From NCBI GenBank assembly GCA_021792775.1, contig JAJYTZ010000002.1, positions 1 to 58,374 on the forward strand: DNA of 58,374 bases, read 5' to 3'. The notes under the pieces are model-generated. The model ran no database searches, was not told where the DNA came from, and was given only the letters and a program-made list of their open reading frames with translations. This document shows, piece after piece, positions 17,186-26,483 of this stretch (the stretch's first letter is position 1; every line of letters begins with the position of its first letter). Position numbers and translations under genes: made by a program. The stretch comes from Microcaldota archaeon. GTDB taxonomy: Archaea; Micrarchaeota; Micrarchaeia; Micrarchaeales; Micrarchaeaceae.

Positions 17186-17902
17186 ATGGTAAACAGATTT
17201 TCGCCTATAATAACGATTTCGGTATTGTTCTTTACCATTGCGTTGATCTTTACAGTATATGCCGGAGTTCCGTTCCAGAACGCGGTCGTGTGGAATGTGC
17301 TCTCATCTTTGGACGTGATATATTATACATTGCCAATATCCTATGCCTCAAGCCCGTTGGTTTTTGCTGCAAGCGTGCTTGATGTTTTGGTGTTTGTGCT
17401 TCTTGCGGTGTGGTTGGCCGGAGTTGTGTTTGGCTTCGTTAAGGAGATTGACATCAAGGGCAAGATAATAGCTGGCAAGATAAAGAAGCTGAAGAACCAT
17501 GTGATTGTCACTCCGTATAACCAGTTTGCAATGGAGCTGGTAGAAGGACTTAAGAAAGCCGGACATAGGTTTGTAGTCATAACTGATAAAGAGAAAGTCG
17601 CTGAGGGGCTTATAAAGGAAGGGATTCTTGCCATTATAAAGGAACCTGATTCGATAGATACCTTCTACGATGCAGGGATAGGCAGCGCAAAGGACGTAGT
17701 GATATGCTCTGAAAGCGACCTGCAGAACATCATGATAGGGATAGCCGCGAAAGCCGCAAACAAGAGCATTCATATAATATCCAGGGTGGAAGACAGAATG
17801 AATGCAGGGCACATGGAAACAATCGGCATATACAAAACTGTCTCTCCGGAGGAGGACGCTGGCGAGGAGATGGCTAACGAACTCATCAAGAAAACGGTGT
17901 AG
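17186..17902 (+). CDS. membrane protein with degenerate RCK domain, channel-like
   Basis: 238 residues with two N-terminal membrane helices (about residues 8-27 and 52-80) and an RCK-like C-terminal half. It parallels the preceding gene, from which it probably arose by duplication. The glycine-rich nucleotide loop is replaced by TPYNQF, so nucleotide binding is probably lost. The segment between the helices (SLDVIYYTLPISY) again lacks a K+ filter. The ATG follows the previous stop by one base, implying a stoichiometric complex. Confidence 0.72.
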   Translation: MVNRFSPIITISVLFFTIALIFTVYAGVPFQNAVVWNVLSSLDVIYYTLPISYASSPLVFAASVLDVLVFVLLAVWLAGVVFGFVKEIDIKGKIIAGKIKKLKNHVIVTPYNQFAMELVEGLKKAGHRFVVITDKEKVAEGLIKEGILAIIKEPDSIDTFYDAGIGSAKDVVICSESDLQNIMIGIAAKAANKSIHIISRVEDRMNAGHMETIGIYKTVSPEEDAGEEMANELIKKTV

Positions 17903-17904
17903 GA

Positions 17905-19236
17905 TTACTCTAATTTTTTATACTTCCGCAATGCTATATTCTTGGCTGTGAGCCTGGCAAATGGGTGTTGTATCTGATTCATCTTGCCAATCATGTGCCT
18001 CTTCAGGTCGGTTGTATCATCTTTGTCAAATATCTTCAGAGCTACCCCAATGTCTGACACTGCGTCTATGCTATCTGCGATCTCCTTGGATGCCCTGATC
18101 GCATCGATACTCTTGCCTTTACTGGAAGTTTCTTGGAGTTTCCTGTATCCTGCTGACAGCTGCTTTGAAGCTTTGCTGAACTGCTCTAACCTTTTATGCA
18201 CATCGCCGAGGGTCTTCATCTTTGCATCTTTCGCGCCTTCGAGTATTTCTGTATCTGTCGTGTTCTTTGCTGCAATCTCCGCAGCAAGTACGGTAAGTCC
18301 TTTCGCAAGCGCATCTCTTTTGGCTACGTCTGCTGTACTGTTTAGGTTGCTAATCACATCATCTATACTCATCTCCCCCTTTGTACGAGAAACCTCTTCG
18401 GCTCTTTGCAATAATTGTTTTACCCTTTTTATTTGGTTGTGCCTCGCAAATAGAGGGCTTTGCAATTTTACCTTGGCGGGTTGAGCCTGATCTTCCGAAA
18501 CCTCTTTCTGCACATCGTCTAGGGTCTTTGCCCCTGTCTTTTTTGCGCGTTGGAGTATTTCTGTATCTGTCGTGTTCTTTGCTGCAATCTCCGCAGCAAG
18601 GACTGTAAGTCCTTTAGCAAGCGCATCTCTTTTGGCCTCTGCAGCTGCACCGTTTAGATTTCTAATCGCATCGTCTATGCTTATCTCTTCCGATGTACGG
18701 GAAGTTCCTTTCGCTCTTTGCACCAGGTCTTTCAGAACTGTTGGCGTTTTGGTTGGCACCCTGCCTTTGACCACCCCTGCTTTGGATGCCACTGCGTAAC
18801 CTGCACCCATTGTAGCTGCCATGCCGGCCGTCTTTGCGGCAGTTGTCGCGCTGCCTCGCGATACGATGAATAGAGGGCTGTTTTTGCCTGTACTTATGTT
18901 CTTTCTTAATTCTTTTGCTTCTTTTATCTTCCCCTTTAGCATTGTTGTTGCATTGGGAACGCCTTTTATTGTCTTGCTTAACTTTCTTTTAGTCTTTATT
19001 TGGCCCAATTTGCGCTTTTTGAGCCCTTTTCCGGCTGCTCCAGAACCTGCACCCTTCCCTGTATTCAGTATAACCCCTATAGAGAAAACATCAAAGAGAC
19101 TTTTTCCTCTGCTCAGACCCGCGGCAGCAAGAATCAGCGCGCCTATCAGCATTACTGGTATGAGAGCCGAAACGGCATTGAAACTCAACAATATTGTTTG
19201 TAGCACACTATCTCCGTTTTCTCCAGTAAGTCCCAT
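17905..19236 (-). CDS. membrane-anchored protein with internal tandem repeat
   Basis: 443 residues. A membrane helix near residues 22-44 is followed by a Lys/Gly-rich basic stretch (about residues 55-110), then a helical domain present twice, at about residues 177-255 and 280-360. The core AKRDALAKGLTVLAAEIAAK is identical in the two copies. At the DNA level 18241-18324 and 18553-18636 differ at about three of 84 bases, implying recent duplication or gene conversion. Its start overlaps the end of the giant surface gene by 29 bases, so the two are probably coexpressed. The function is unknown. Confidence 0.7.
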   Translation of the reverse strand: MGLTGENGDSVLQTILLSFNAVSALIPVMLIGALILAAAGLSRGKSLFDVFSIGVILNTGKGAGSGAAGKGLKKRKLGQIKTKRKLSKTIKGVPNATTMLKGKIKEAKELRKNISTGKNSPLFIVSRGSATTAAKTAGMAATMGAGYAVASKAGVVKGRVPTKTPTVLKDLVQRAKGTSRTSEEISIDDAIRNLNGAAAEAKRDALAKGLTVLAAEIAAKNTTDTEILQRAKKTGAKTLDDVQKEVSEDQAQPAKVKLQSPLFARHNQIKRVKQLLQRAEEVSRTKGEMSIDDVISNLNSTADVAKRDALAKGLTVLAAEIAAKNTTDTEILEGAKDAKMKTLGDVHKRLEQFSKASKQLSAGYRKLQETSSKGKSIDAIRASKEIADSIDAVSDIGVALKIFDKDDTTDLKRHMIGKMNQIQHPFARLTAKNIALRKYKKLE

Positions 19237-22200
19237 CTCCCCGGACGAATATTATTGCTATAATGGCACCCACTATACCTATCAGAATGATGCTTATGTC
19301 TCCATAGCTAAGCAGATAACTTCCGATATACACCGCAGAGACGGTTGAATTCGGCGCGTAGTAGTAGTTGTATTGATAGGTTGTTATGGTGTTCTGTGTA
19401 GTACCCGCAAAGTTGACAGATTCGGACAATGGCGGCTCAGTTACTTTTATTGGTTCTGGCGGAGGGAAACCATAAAACACAGCTAACACTTTCTGCGGAC
19501 CAACTCCGCATGCCTGGAAGCTGTAGTTGAATTGGCCTTGCGCGTTGGTTGTGGCTTCACCTATTAGTCCTATCTGCGAGGTAAGTATCCCATTCCCGGA
19601 TGAGGATGTGGCCTCGCATATCTGTGGCTTCCCATTCAGAGAATAGCTTGTGGCTGGAAGACCGAATTGGCCGTATATGTTGCAGTTCGGAGGTGAAGGA
19701 AGTGTAAGCAAGGACGTTGAGGTCTTGCGGCAGTTTCCAGTAGTATCGAAGCTTGGACTGTATTCCTTGTAGGTAGCTTCTTCGAGATATGCACTCGATC
19801 CACCTAACCCCTGGGTAATGCTTGCCAATGGATCTGCATACTGGCACACTGAAGAAGATTGAGTTGCAGAGAAGGCGCATTGCGCTGCATGCTCGAAATA
19901 TCCGGATGGGTTGGATGTTGGAGTATTAGAAATATTGAAGTAGTTGATATTTTCTCCGTAATACAGGAATACCTTACTGCCAGGCAGGACAGGGTAGTAG
20001 CTGTTGAGAATGCCTGAATGGTAGCCTGCCGTACCTGATATCTTTACGGTTGTCTCATTCGGGTTGGTTGCACTGACTACTGGCGTTATGTTCATTGCTA
20101 TTGTGGTCGTATTCGCTAAATCTGTGTCTATCGGGAACGCTACTATGTTGTTAAACGCATCTGCGTATGTGAAGACTAATCTGTCATATCCAAGCACATG
20201 GCTGTTATTTAGAAGGTTAAGGCCCTCTCCGTTAAAATAGGAAAGTTGCTTCAGCAACTGGAATACAGTTATAACTTTTGTGTTCCTTCCTGCGGCAGAT
20301 GTGAGTATGTTATTGCCTTGGAATATTTTGCTTTGTGCGGCACTATAGTAGTAATTTGGCAGGAAGCAGAAAGTGCATGCTGCGCCCACTGTATTCGAGC
20401 CTGTGCTTGAGATACTCTCTTCCACAAATCCCGGCTGAATCCCGAATGTGTCTATCTGGGTAAACCCATGAGTCGTATAAGAGTAGAAATGTGTCGCGTT
20501 TATTGTTGCTGGTGTAGGGAGATTAAACGCCTTCTCAACGCTTATATTTGCATAAAACTCTCCGATATGCCTGTTAGTAAGCAGTATGGTCGCGATGTTT
20601 GGGTTCATTGTAAGTCCGGCATCTGACATGTTAGCCTGGAATGTGTTTTGAGTTGCATTAAATACCAAATATGAAGGTCCGCCTTCTATCGGTATGTTCG
20701 AGGTTGAACTTGAAGAGTGCTGCTTTGATATTAAATAATAGGTCTGTGTGCTGTTTGAGGGCTGCGCCCATATTGGAACCAGTGGTAAACAGAAACCGAA
20801 AGTTCCGTAGAACTGTGCGCTCTGTTGATGGAACGTGGTGCTTTTGTGTATGCCTGCTGTATACGGGAAATCGAATACGCCGCTTATCTGGCTGCTTATG
20901 TATGTTGTAATTGCGTTGGAGACTGGTGCGGTAGCGCTTCCTTGGTTCTCTGCAGTAGTTATTGTATTGTAGTTGAAGTTCTGACTTATTCCGTTTGTAC
21001 TTATGGAATTTGATGCTTGCTGGAATGATCCTGAGCTTACCCCGAGAGGGTATATAGCTGCAAATGAATTAGGCAGGTTGACGAACCTTTGTGGGGATCC
21101 TTGGTTTTCTGCGAAACTGAGAGCGCTCGGGGCAAAAATCAATGGCGGATAGATGTACTGAAGCTGCTTTACGTTCTGTATGCATGTGCTCTGCGGCGCA
21201 CTCGTACTTATCATGCACATATATGAAGCGTTCCTAGCGAATGATACCCTTGTATAGTTTTGTATGTTGGGACGAAGCTCAAGAAGCAGTGTGTATTGGC
21301 TACTCCCTGTATGCGCTATCAGATAACTTGTATCGTTATAGTCGGTAGTGAACCCGAAGCCTTCTATGGCACTCTTGGGGTTGGTGTTTCCAACAGCCTT
21401 TATGAATGGGCCGATTGGAAGATAACCGAATGTATTGGAGGAGCTCATTTGAGATGGACTGTAAGTACATTCGTATGCACAGTATGATATACTGGAGTAG
21501 AAGGAACCCAAGTACGCACTTGCATAGGAACTTGGGATTTGATAGATTATTGGAGTAATGGGAGGTGGAGTGGGTGCGGAACTTGACTTTGCAAGACTCA
21601 CGTTCGCTGATAATGGCCATCCGTATGGCGGATAATTATAACTGACTGCGCCTGATGCGAACTGATTGGCGGTCAGCGTGTTTCCAGATATGTCTGGGAT
21701 GTTTCTTGAATCTATTGGCACCTCAACACCATTGTATGAGAATGCTCGCAGCATGAGTATGCTTGACTGACCGCCATTGACAGAAAATGTCCAATTGTCG
21801 ACAACATACAGAAGACCATCGTATTCCGATATTGCCATTGGGTGATGATTAGCCGCGGTATCCAGTACTGGCGAACTTCCTGCATAATAGCTTTTTATCC
21901 TGCTGCTATTGAATGGGCCGCCGTCCTTTGCAAAATATTGTGAGAGGTCGAGATTCCGGTAAGCAAGGTTGATGCTGCCTGCCAGTGTCAGATTTTTTCC
22001 TGCAACGACTATTATATTTCCGCTGTTTGGAGCGGAAAGATAGACGTATTTTCCGTTTGGGGATACCGCGATGTCGCGCGGCGTGAGAGGTATGTTGATT
22101 GTAGCAAACTTGGACGTTTTGTTCTGATACAGCGCAGCGACTTGGAACGTCTTTGGGCACCCGTTGCTGAAAATACTTGTGAACCAACATCCTATATCGG

Positions 22201-23932
22201 TTATGCCTGAGGTAGACGCTACACCGGCCAGAAACACGTCTCCCTGATAATCCGTTGCTATTCCTGTCGGCTCTATTCCCCGCATCGATTGGGCACTTCC
22301 CTTTGAGGGTACGTAATGGCCATAGCATAAGGAATTTGGTACTGACAGGTCGCATAGACTTGTTACGTAAAAGTTTGCATTGAAGAATTGGAGATATTTT
22401 GACCAGTAGTTATGCCATGATGTATCATACGAGCTCGGGTTGCCGCTACCAAAATTTGTTGGGACGGTACCCGGTGAGAGATTGTAGTCTCCGCTTGGGA
22501 TTGCGCTTATATTAAACAGCAAGGTCGAATATTTACTCGATGAAAGGAAGCATACTCCTACAAATCCGCAGTGACTTGTGAAGTTGAGCGCATAGACTCT
22601 ATTGTTTGGACTTACTGATAGGAATGATGGATCATGTATGATTAGGTCATATGGTGGTTTTGATGTGTAATTTGTTTCGAATGTGGTTAGTAAGCTCATC
22701 TTGAACGTGTTGTTAAGATATGCAAGGGAGTTCGGGGAAGGAGTGGTAAATGAAATGATGTTGGCCGGGAATCTTGTCAGTTCGTACTGCGGTGCGCCGT
22801 ACGCCGCCCCGAAAGGAGCGCATATCAATCCAATAAAGGATTGGCAAAAAGCATTGCTATGATTTATGCTGACATTTGCAATAAGAGCTGCACCAGTACT
22901 TAGATTGAATGGCTCGAGCGTGTTTGGAGTAGTCCAGTGTGACGGATTGTATATACTGTGGTTTAAGGTAAGATATTCTGTGTTTTGGTCAAGGTTTGAT
23001 GAGAGCACAGGTATTTGTGCATTGTAGAATATTTGGGGCAAGAGCGAGACATTCTGATATGTGTTTGGAGCACCTTTGGATGTCAAGCTTATTGGAACAG
23101 GTATGACCCCGTTCTTGAATGTAGCTGAGCTTGAGACTGTATAAGAGTAAGAGTATATGCAAAAACCTATCCCGGCAGCTGGCCTCATCAATTCCGCAGT
23201 TCCCGTGTATTTGAGCGTTACTGGTCTGGATGTGGTTAGGTTGGCATATTTGGCGTACCAGTCCCATATGGCACTTTGGTTTGTTGCTTGCGGTTCCTGG
23301 AAAGCGTATGAATTTGTATTCTGATTAGCAGATATGTAGATGTGACCGGAATTGTTTAGCTCGTTGGAGAAGCCGAGGGGGTTCAGATATGAGCTTACAG
23401 GGTTCTTCAAGAATGGAGAGATAGAGGTGCTCACAATTGTGAATAAGGTCCACTTCGATACGGACTTATACCCTATCACTGTTATCAGTGGTATTAGATT
23501 GGCTATACATCTGTTTCCTGCTATGTTGTCTACAGAAGTCAAATATGCGTATGGGTTACTAGGGTTTGGGGCGTTCGGACAGGTCAGTAGGTATGGAGTG
23601 TTTATTAGGTTGTACTGCCCTATGTCACTCGTGAGCGGCACCTCCGAAAACGGTATAAAATTCATGTTAGGCAACGGCGAGGGGCCGACTCCTTGAACCC
23701 TTCCGTTTCCTGCACCTGAGAATGTCGTAGTAACAGTTTCTACAACGAAACCAATACAGCCACCAACAGCGTATAAGTTAACACATACTGGGGGAACATT
23801 AATTGACTGATATGGTGTTTGTGCAAGAGTGTTTGATGTGGTAGAGGACGCTCCAGCTTCAATAAAAAGGGCATTTACGCCTATCAGTATGACAGATATT
23901 ATAAGTATCGTTGTAAGAAGCCTTTCCTTCAA
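19208..23932 (-). CDS. giant surface protein (1574 aa) with signal peptide, beta-propeller-like region and C-terminal anchor
   Basis: A signal peptide (core LLTTILIISVILIGVNALF) precedes an ectodomain of about 1500 residues rich in Ser, Thr, Asn and Tyr, with dozens of N-x-S/T sequons. A single membrane helix near residues 1545-1565 (ISIILIGIVGAIIAIIFV) leads to a basic tail ending WRKRR. Around residues 550-690 the sequence shows YVTN/NHL-type propeller blades, such as GIATDYQGDVFLAG and DIAVSPNGKYVYLS. Scattered cysteine pairs may form disulfides. It is probably an S-layer or adhesion protein. A TATA-like stretch (TATATACATATTTATT, RC) lies near 23953-23972. Confidence 0.8.
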   Translation of the reverse strand: MKERLLTTILIISVILIGVNALFIEAGASSTTSNTLAQTPYQSINVPPVCVNLYAVGGCIGFVVETVTTTFSGAGNGRVQGVGPSPLPNMNFIPFSEVPLTSDIGQYNLINTPYLLTCPNAPNPSNPYAYLTSVDNIAGNRCIANLIPLITVIGYKSVSKWTLFTIVSTSISPFLKNPVSSYLNPLGFSNELNNSGHIYISANQNTNSYAFQEPQATNQSAIWDWYAKYANLTTSRPVTLKYTGTAELMRPAAGIGFCIYSYSYTVSSSATFKNGVIPVPISLTSKGAPNTYQNVSLLPQIFYNAQIPVLSSNLDQNTEYLTLNHSIYNPSHWTTPNTLEPFNLSTGAALIANVSINHSNAFCQSFIGLICAPFGAAYGAPQYELTRFPANIISFTTPSPNSLAYLNNTFKMSLLTTFETNYTSKPPYDLIIHDPSFLSVSPNNRVYALNFTSHCGFVGVCFLSSSKYSTLLFNISAIPSGDYNLSPGTVPTNFGSGNPSSYDTSWHNYWSKYLQFFNANFYVTSLCDLSVPNSLCYGHYVPSKGSAQSMRGIEPTGIATDYQGDVFLAGVASTSGITDIGCWFTSIFSNGCPKTFQVAALYQNKTSKFATINIPLTPRDIAVSPNGKYVYLSAPNSGNIIVVAGKNLTLAGSINLAYRNLDLSQYFAKDGGPFNSSRIKSYYAGSSPVLDTAANHHPMAISEYDGLLYVVDNWTFSVNGGQSSILMLRAFSYNGVEVPIDSRNIPDISGNTLTANQFASGAVSYNYPPYGWPLSANVSLAKSSSAPTPPPITPIIYQIPSSYASAYLGSFYSSISYCAYECTYSPSQMSSSNTFGYLPIGPFIKAVGNTNPKSAIEGFGFTTDYNDTSYLIAHTGSSQYTLLLELRPNIQNYTRVSFARNASYMCMISTSAPQSTCIQNVKQLQYIYPPLIFAPSALSFAENQGSPQRFVNLPNSFAAIYPLGVSSGSFQQASNSISTNGISQNFNYNTITTAENQGSATAPVSNAITTYISSQISGVFDFPYTAGIHKSTTFHQQSAQFYGTFGFCLPLVPIWAQPSNSTQTYYLISKQHSSSSTSNIPIEGGPSYLVFNATQNTFQANMSDAGLTMNPNIATILLTNRHIGEFYANISVEKAFNLPTPATINATHFYSYTTHGFTQIDTFGIQPGFVEESISSTGSNTVGAACTFCFLPNYYYSAAQSKIFQGNNILTSAAGRNTKVITVFQLLKQLSYFNGEGLNLLNNSHVLGYDRLVFTYADAFNNIVAFPIDTDLANTTTIAMNITPVVSATNPNETTVKISGTAGYHSGILNSYYPVLPGSKVFLYYGENINYFNISNTPTSNPSGYFEHAAQCAFSATQSSSVCQYADPLASITQGLGGSSAYLEEATYKEYSPSFDTTGNCRKTSTSLLTLPSPPNCNIYGQFGLPATSYSLNGKPQICEATSSSGNGILTSQIGLIGEATTNAQGQFNYSFQACGVGPQKVLAVFYGFPPPEPIKVTEPPLSESVNFAGTTQNTITTYQYNYYYAPNSTVSAVYIGSYLLSYGDISIILIGIVGAIIAIIFVRGDGTYWRKRR

Positions 23933-23966
23933 CTTTATCCCTTTATATTAGGAGTTATATACATAT

Positions 23967-24776
23967 TTATTCCTTGTGAAGATGGATGCTGCATAGTTTG
24001 CAAAGCTCCGATGCGATTTCTGCAAGTTGTTCCGGAGGAATGCTGGAAACTCTCGCTTCGGGAGCATTGATCTCGGACTGTATCTCCTTTGCCTCTCTGG
24101 CAGTCCCGGTATACTGCTTTGCTACATAATAGACAGCCTTTCTTATGGTATTTTTACTGTGTTCCATCAAAAGCGCGATAACAGAAAGGATCTCTTGGGC
24201 CGGAACGCATTCCATCGGTTCGAGAGATAAAAGGACCGAATCGACTTTTGGCACTGGCCTAAACATATGCCTCTTCACCGAAGCTATCTTTTGCATAGAG
24301 AAAGAGAGTGCGGATATGACGCTTATTGCTGTGTATTTTGTGCCGCCTGGTTTTGCTCCGAGCTTTTCCGCGAATTCCTTCTGTATGCATATAAGCGCCG
24401 GCATCCTATTCTTAGACAACCACGATATTACCTTCTTTGAGAGGTAGTATGGAGGGTTAGATATGAAGATATCAAAATCTTTTGCCGGTATGTTGGCATC
24501 AAAGAAGTCGGCATTTATTATCTTTAGATTGGAATAGTTGAGAACATGGGAAGCGCGTTCAAAAAGCTTTTTGTCTATCTCGACAGATAGGACAAAGCTT
24601 GCTTCTTTAGATAGTTCTTCTGTCAGGATGCCTGTACCTGTGCCGAACTCTATGACCCGCTTCCCTTTTGCAAACATCGCCTCCTTTCTTGCGATATTCC
24701 TGTCCACAAGAAAGACCTGGCCGAGCCTGGCATGATGCCCTAACTGGACATGTCCCTTCTGCGCCGGTCTGCCCAT
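23967..24776 (-). CDS. rsmA: 16S rRNA dimethyladenosine transferase (RsmA/KsgA/Dim1)
   Basis: 269 residues. This SAM-dependent enzyme dimethylates two adjacent adenines near the 3' end of 16S rRNA during small-subunit maturation. Seen here: the N-terminal LGQVFL motif (usually LGQxFL), GTGTGILT as motif I (about residues 46-53), VEIDKKL, NADFF, and the catalytic NPPYYLSKK near residue 110. The C-terminal domain has FRPVPKVDSVLLSL. It is divergent from the pilin-like gene at 24818. All key motifs are intact. Confidence 0.93.
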   Translation of the reverse strand: MGRPAQKGHVQLGHHARLGQVFLVDRNIARKEAMFAKGKRVIEFGTGTGILTEELSKEASFVLSVEIDKKLFERASHVLNYSNLKIINADFFDANIPAKDFDIFISNPPYYLSKKVISWLSKNRMPALICIQKEFAEKLGAKPGGTKYTAISVISALSFSMQKIASVKRHMFRPVPKVDSVLLSLEPMECVPAQEILSVIALLMEHSKNTIRKAVYYVAKQYTGTAREAKEIQSEINAPEARVSSIPPEQLAEIASELCKLCSIHLHKE

Positions 24777-24817
24777 TTCCTCACTAACTTTTTATAGGTA
24801 TGTAGAGAAAGCTAATT

Positions 24818-25318
24818 ATGTCTTTCAGGGCGCAGAGCGCGGTTGAGTTTGTCTCGGTATACGGCTTCGTGCTGTTAATAATAGGAGCTGTCCTTGCGAT
24901 ACTTCTGATATTCTCTAACCTTCCAATAACAATATATCCGCCAGGCTGCCATTCGTATGGCGGATTCAAGTGCAATGACATACTCTACGCACCGAACATC
25001 ACGACATCTAATTCTTCCATCTTTATCTTCCTTTCAAACACACAGCCCGGGATAGTCAATATAAGCAGTTTTACAGCAACTATAGACAACAAAAGGAGCG
25101 TGACGGGGAGCTGCGCTCCAAATAGGTCAGTGCAGGGCAATACGGTCAAATGCACAGCAAATATTCCGGTAAGCGCAAAGGTGGGAAGCGTATATGTTGG
25201 TTACTATGCAATATACGCAGATTACTGCGCTCCACTCCCGTACTTAGAGGCAAACACTTTGTGTCCAAGCAACAGCAATGTATCCTTTACAGGACAGTTC
25301 ATAGTGCAGGGAAGTTGA
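24818..25318 (+). CDS. pilin-like secreted protein with class III signal peptide
   Basis: 166 residues. The N-terminus MSFRAQSAVEF plus a hydrophobic helix (about residues 12-31) is the archaeal class III (prepilin) signal. Cleavage is expected before QSA by an EppA/PibD-type peptidase, leaving the helix to pack into a filament. The small ectodomain has at least five cysteines and several N-glycosylation sequons. The pilus operon at 8.7-14.1 kb lacks its own pilin, so this is one candidate substrate. TTTTTATAGG is its likely TATA box, about 25 bases upstream. Confidence 0.75.
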   Translation: MSFRAQSAVEFVSVYGFVLLIIGAVLAILLIFSNLPITIYPPGCHSYGGFKCNDILYAPNITTSNSSIFIFLSNTQPGIVNISSFTATIDNKRSVTGSCAPNRSVQGNTVKCTANIPVSAKVGSVYVGYYAIYADYCAPLPYLEANTLCPSNSNVSFTGQFIVQGS

Positions 25319-25609
25319 AAGAGGTGTGGTAGAACGTAGCCTCCCTTCTGTTATGGCAGCATTCGTCTAAGCGGCATTATGCCTTGCATGCTCACAGCAC
25401 AAACATCGGCCGTTTCATCCAATTCCATGCGCTCGTATAAGTCATCGCTTAATGCATAGTCCTGGTATCGTTTCTGTTCCGAATTAGGCCTTGGGCCATT
25501 ATGTGCTCTGCATGGGGAGAGCTTCCTCCTTTCGGTAAGCTGCCCATCTACCACACGATTTAGTTGGCAAAGCAAGGTTAAATAAGTGTTGTTGGAATAC
25601 TGTTGTTAT

Positions 25610-25692
25610 GCCCTGGTAGCTCAGTGGTAGAGCGTCTGCATGGTAAAAGGACATAAAGCAGAAGGTCGAGGTTTCGATTACCTCTCAGGGCT
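25610..25692 (+). tRNA. tRNA-Thr (GGT) with an 11-base anticodon-loop intron
   Basis: Acceptor GCCCTGG pairs with TCAGGGC. The D arm is GCTC/GAGC, the T arm GAGGT-TTCGATT-ACCTC, and the anticodon stem TCTGC/GCAGA. The loop is 18 bases. Removing 25646-25656 restores a seven-base loop, ATGGTAA, with anticodon GGT, so the intron is at the canonical 37/38 site. ATG pairs with CAT and an AAA bulge precedes the 3' stem, consistent with a bulge-helix-bulge. Discriminator U73 fits archaeal tRNA-Thr. GGTTAAATAAG (25577-25587) is the probable promoter. No CCA is encoded. Confidence 0.88.
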
Positions 25693-26483
25693 TATAGTTC
25701 AGCAAGTTTTATGAGCAGGTCGTTTTTTAGCTCCTCCCAGTTTTTGGGCCTGTTTGCATATGGGATGAAAGGATTTGTAAGATTGCGTAGTTTTTGAGGG
25801 TCGCTTTTTTCAAGGCGCTTGATTGCTTTTTGCATGAACACCTCAACAGTATCATCAGCACCCTCAGACTTGAGCATTAGCCCAATTGCAGATTTGAGCA
25901 CCTTTTTTGAACACAACTGCAATGCAGCATGAGCATCGTATACATCTTTCCCCTCATTGCGTCCTGCAAGTGCATTCATCTTGCGTGCTGTTAAGTCTTC
26001 GATTGAGTATACCTTTAAGCCGATTACGGACGCATGCGTAAATTCAGATTCGATTTGCATGTTCTCTGGCGGTTTGACGGTAAGAAGTTTTTTGGGGGCG
26101 ATGTCGATACGTACATGATCCTTGCCGCCTAGAGGCGTTTCGTATATGCAATAAAACTGGATTGTAGAGCGCACCCTACGAAATTCCATGATTTTATATT
26201 CCGTCAGCTTCTCTGCAAGCTCTTTGGAGAATCTTACTAGCTCGCCTTCCGCGCCTCTCACAACAAGGTCAAAATCCAAATCCTCGGAGAATCTCTGCAC
26301 CTTCTTAAGGTATACCTTACTAAGGGCAGTACCGCCCTTGAATACAAGTGCATTTGGCCGCGAGGCGATAAATGCGGCAATTTGTCCTAGTATGTGCATG
26401 AGGTGAAATTCTTTAATCACAAACTGGAGTGGAAGTCCATGTCGGATCGCAATCGTCTTACACACTTCTATATCCAAATCCAT
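25692..26483 (-). CDS. abiEii: AbiEii-family nucleotidyltransferase toxin
   Basis: 263 residues of the DNA polymerase-beta-like nucleotidyltransferase fold. The family motifs are in order: KGGTALSK (about residues 44-51), FSEDLDFDL (residues 66-74), DLTARKMNALAGR (about residues 165-177) and EGKDVYDAHA. In type IV AbiE systems this protein arrests growth; homologues add nucleotides to tRNA acceptor ends. It shares one base with the antitoxin stop and converges on tRNA-Thr, its TAA overlapping the tRNA's last base. All motifs are intact. Confidence 0.87.
   Translation of the reverse strand: MDLDIEVCKTIAIRHGLPLQFVIKEFHLMHILGQIAAFIASRPNALVFKGGTALSKVYLKKVQRFSEDLDFDLVVRGAEGELVRFSKELAEKLTEYKIMEFRRVRSTIQFYCIYETPLGGKDHVRIDIAPKKLLTVKPPENMQIESEFTHASVIGLKVYSIEDLTARKMNALAGRNEGKDVYDAHAALQLCSKKVLKSAIGLMLKSEGADDTVEVFMQKAIKRLEKSDPQKLRNLTNPFIPYANRPKNWEELKNDLLIKLAEL

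Noticed and set aside
16408-17902. Calling these genes K+ channels
   Set aside because: The fold layout fits, but the selectivity filter sequence is absent in both, so only channel-like is supported.
25351-25575. A 74-residue minus-strand frame between the pilin gene and tRNA-Thr
   Set aside because: It starts at TTG inside the tRNA promoter, has no ribosome site and its composition looks random.
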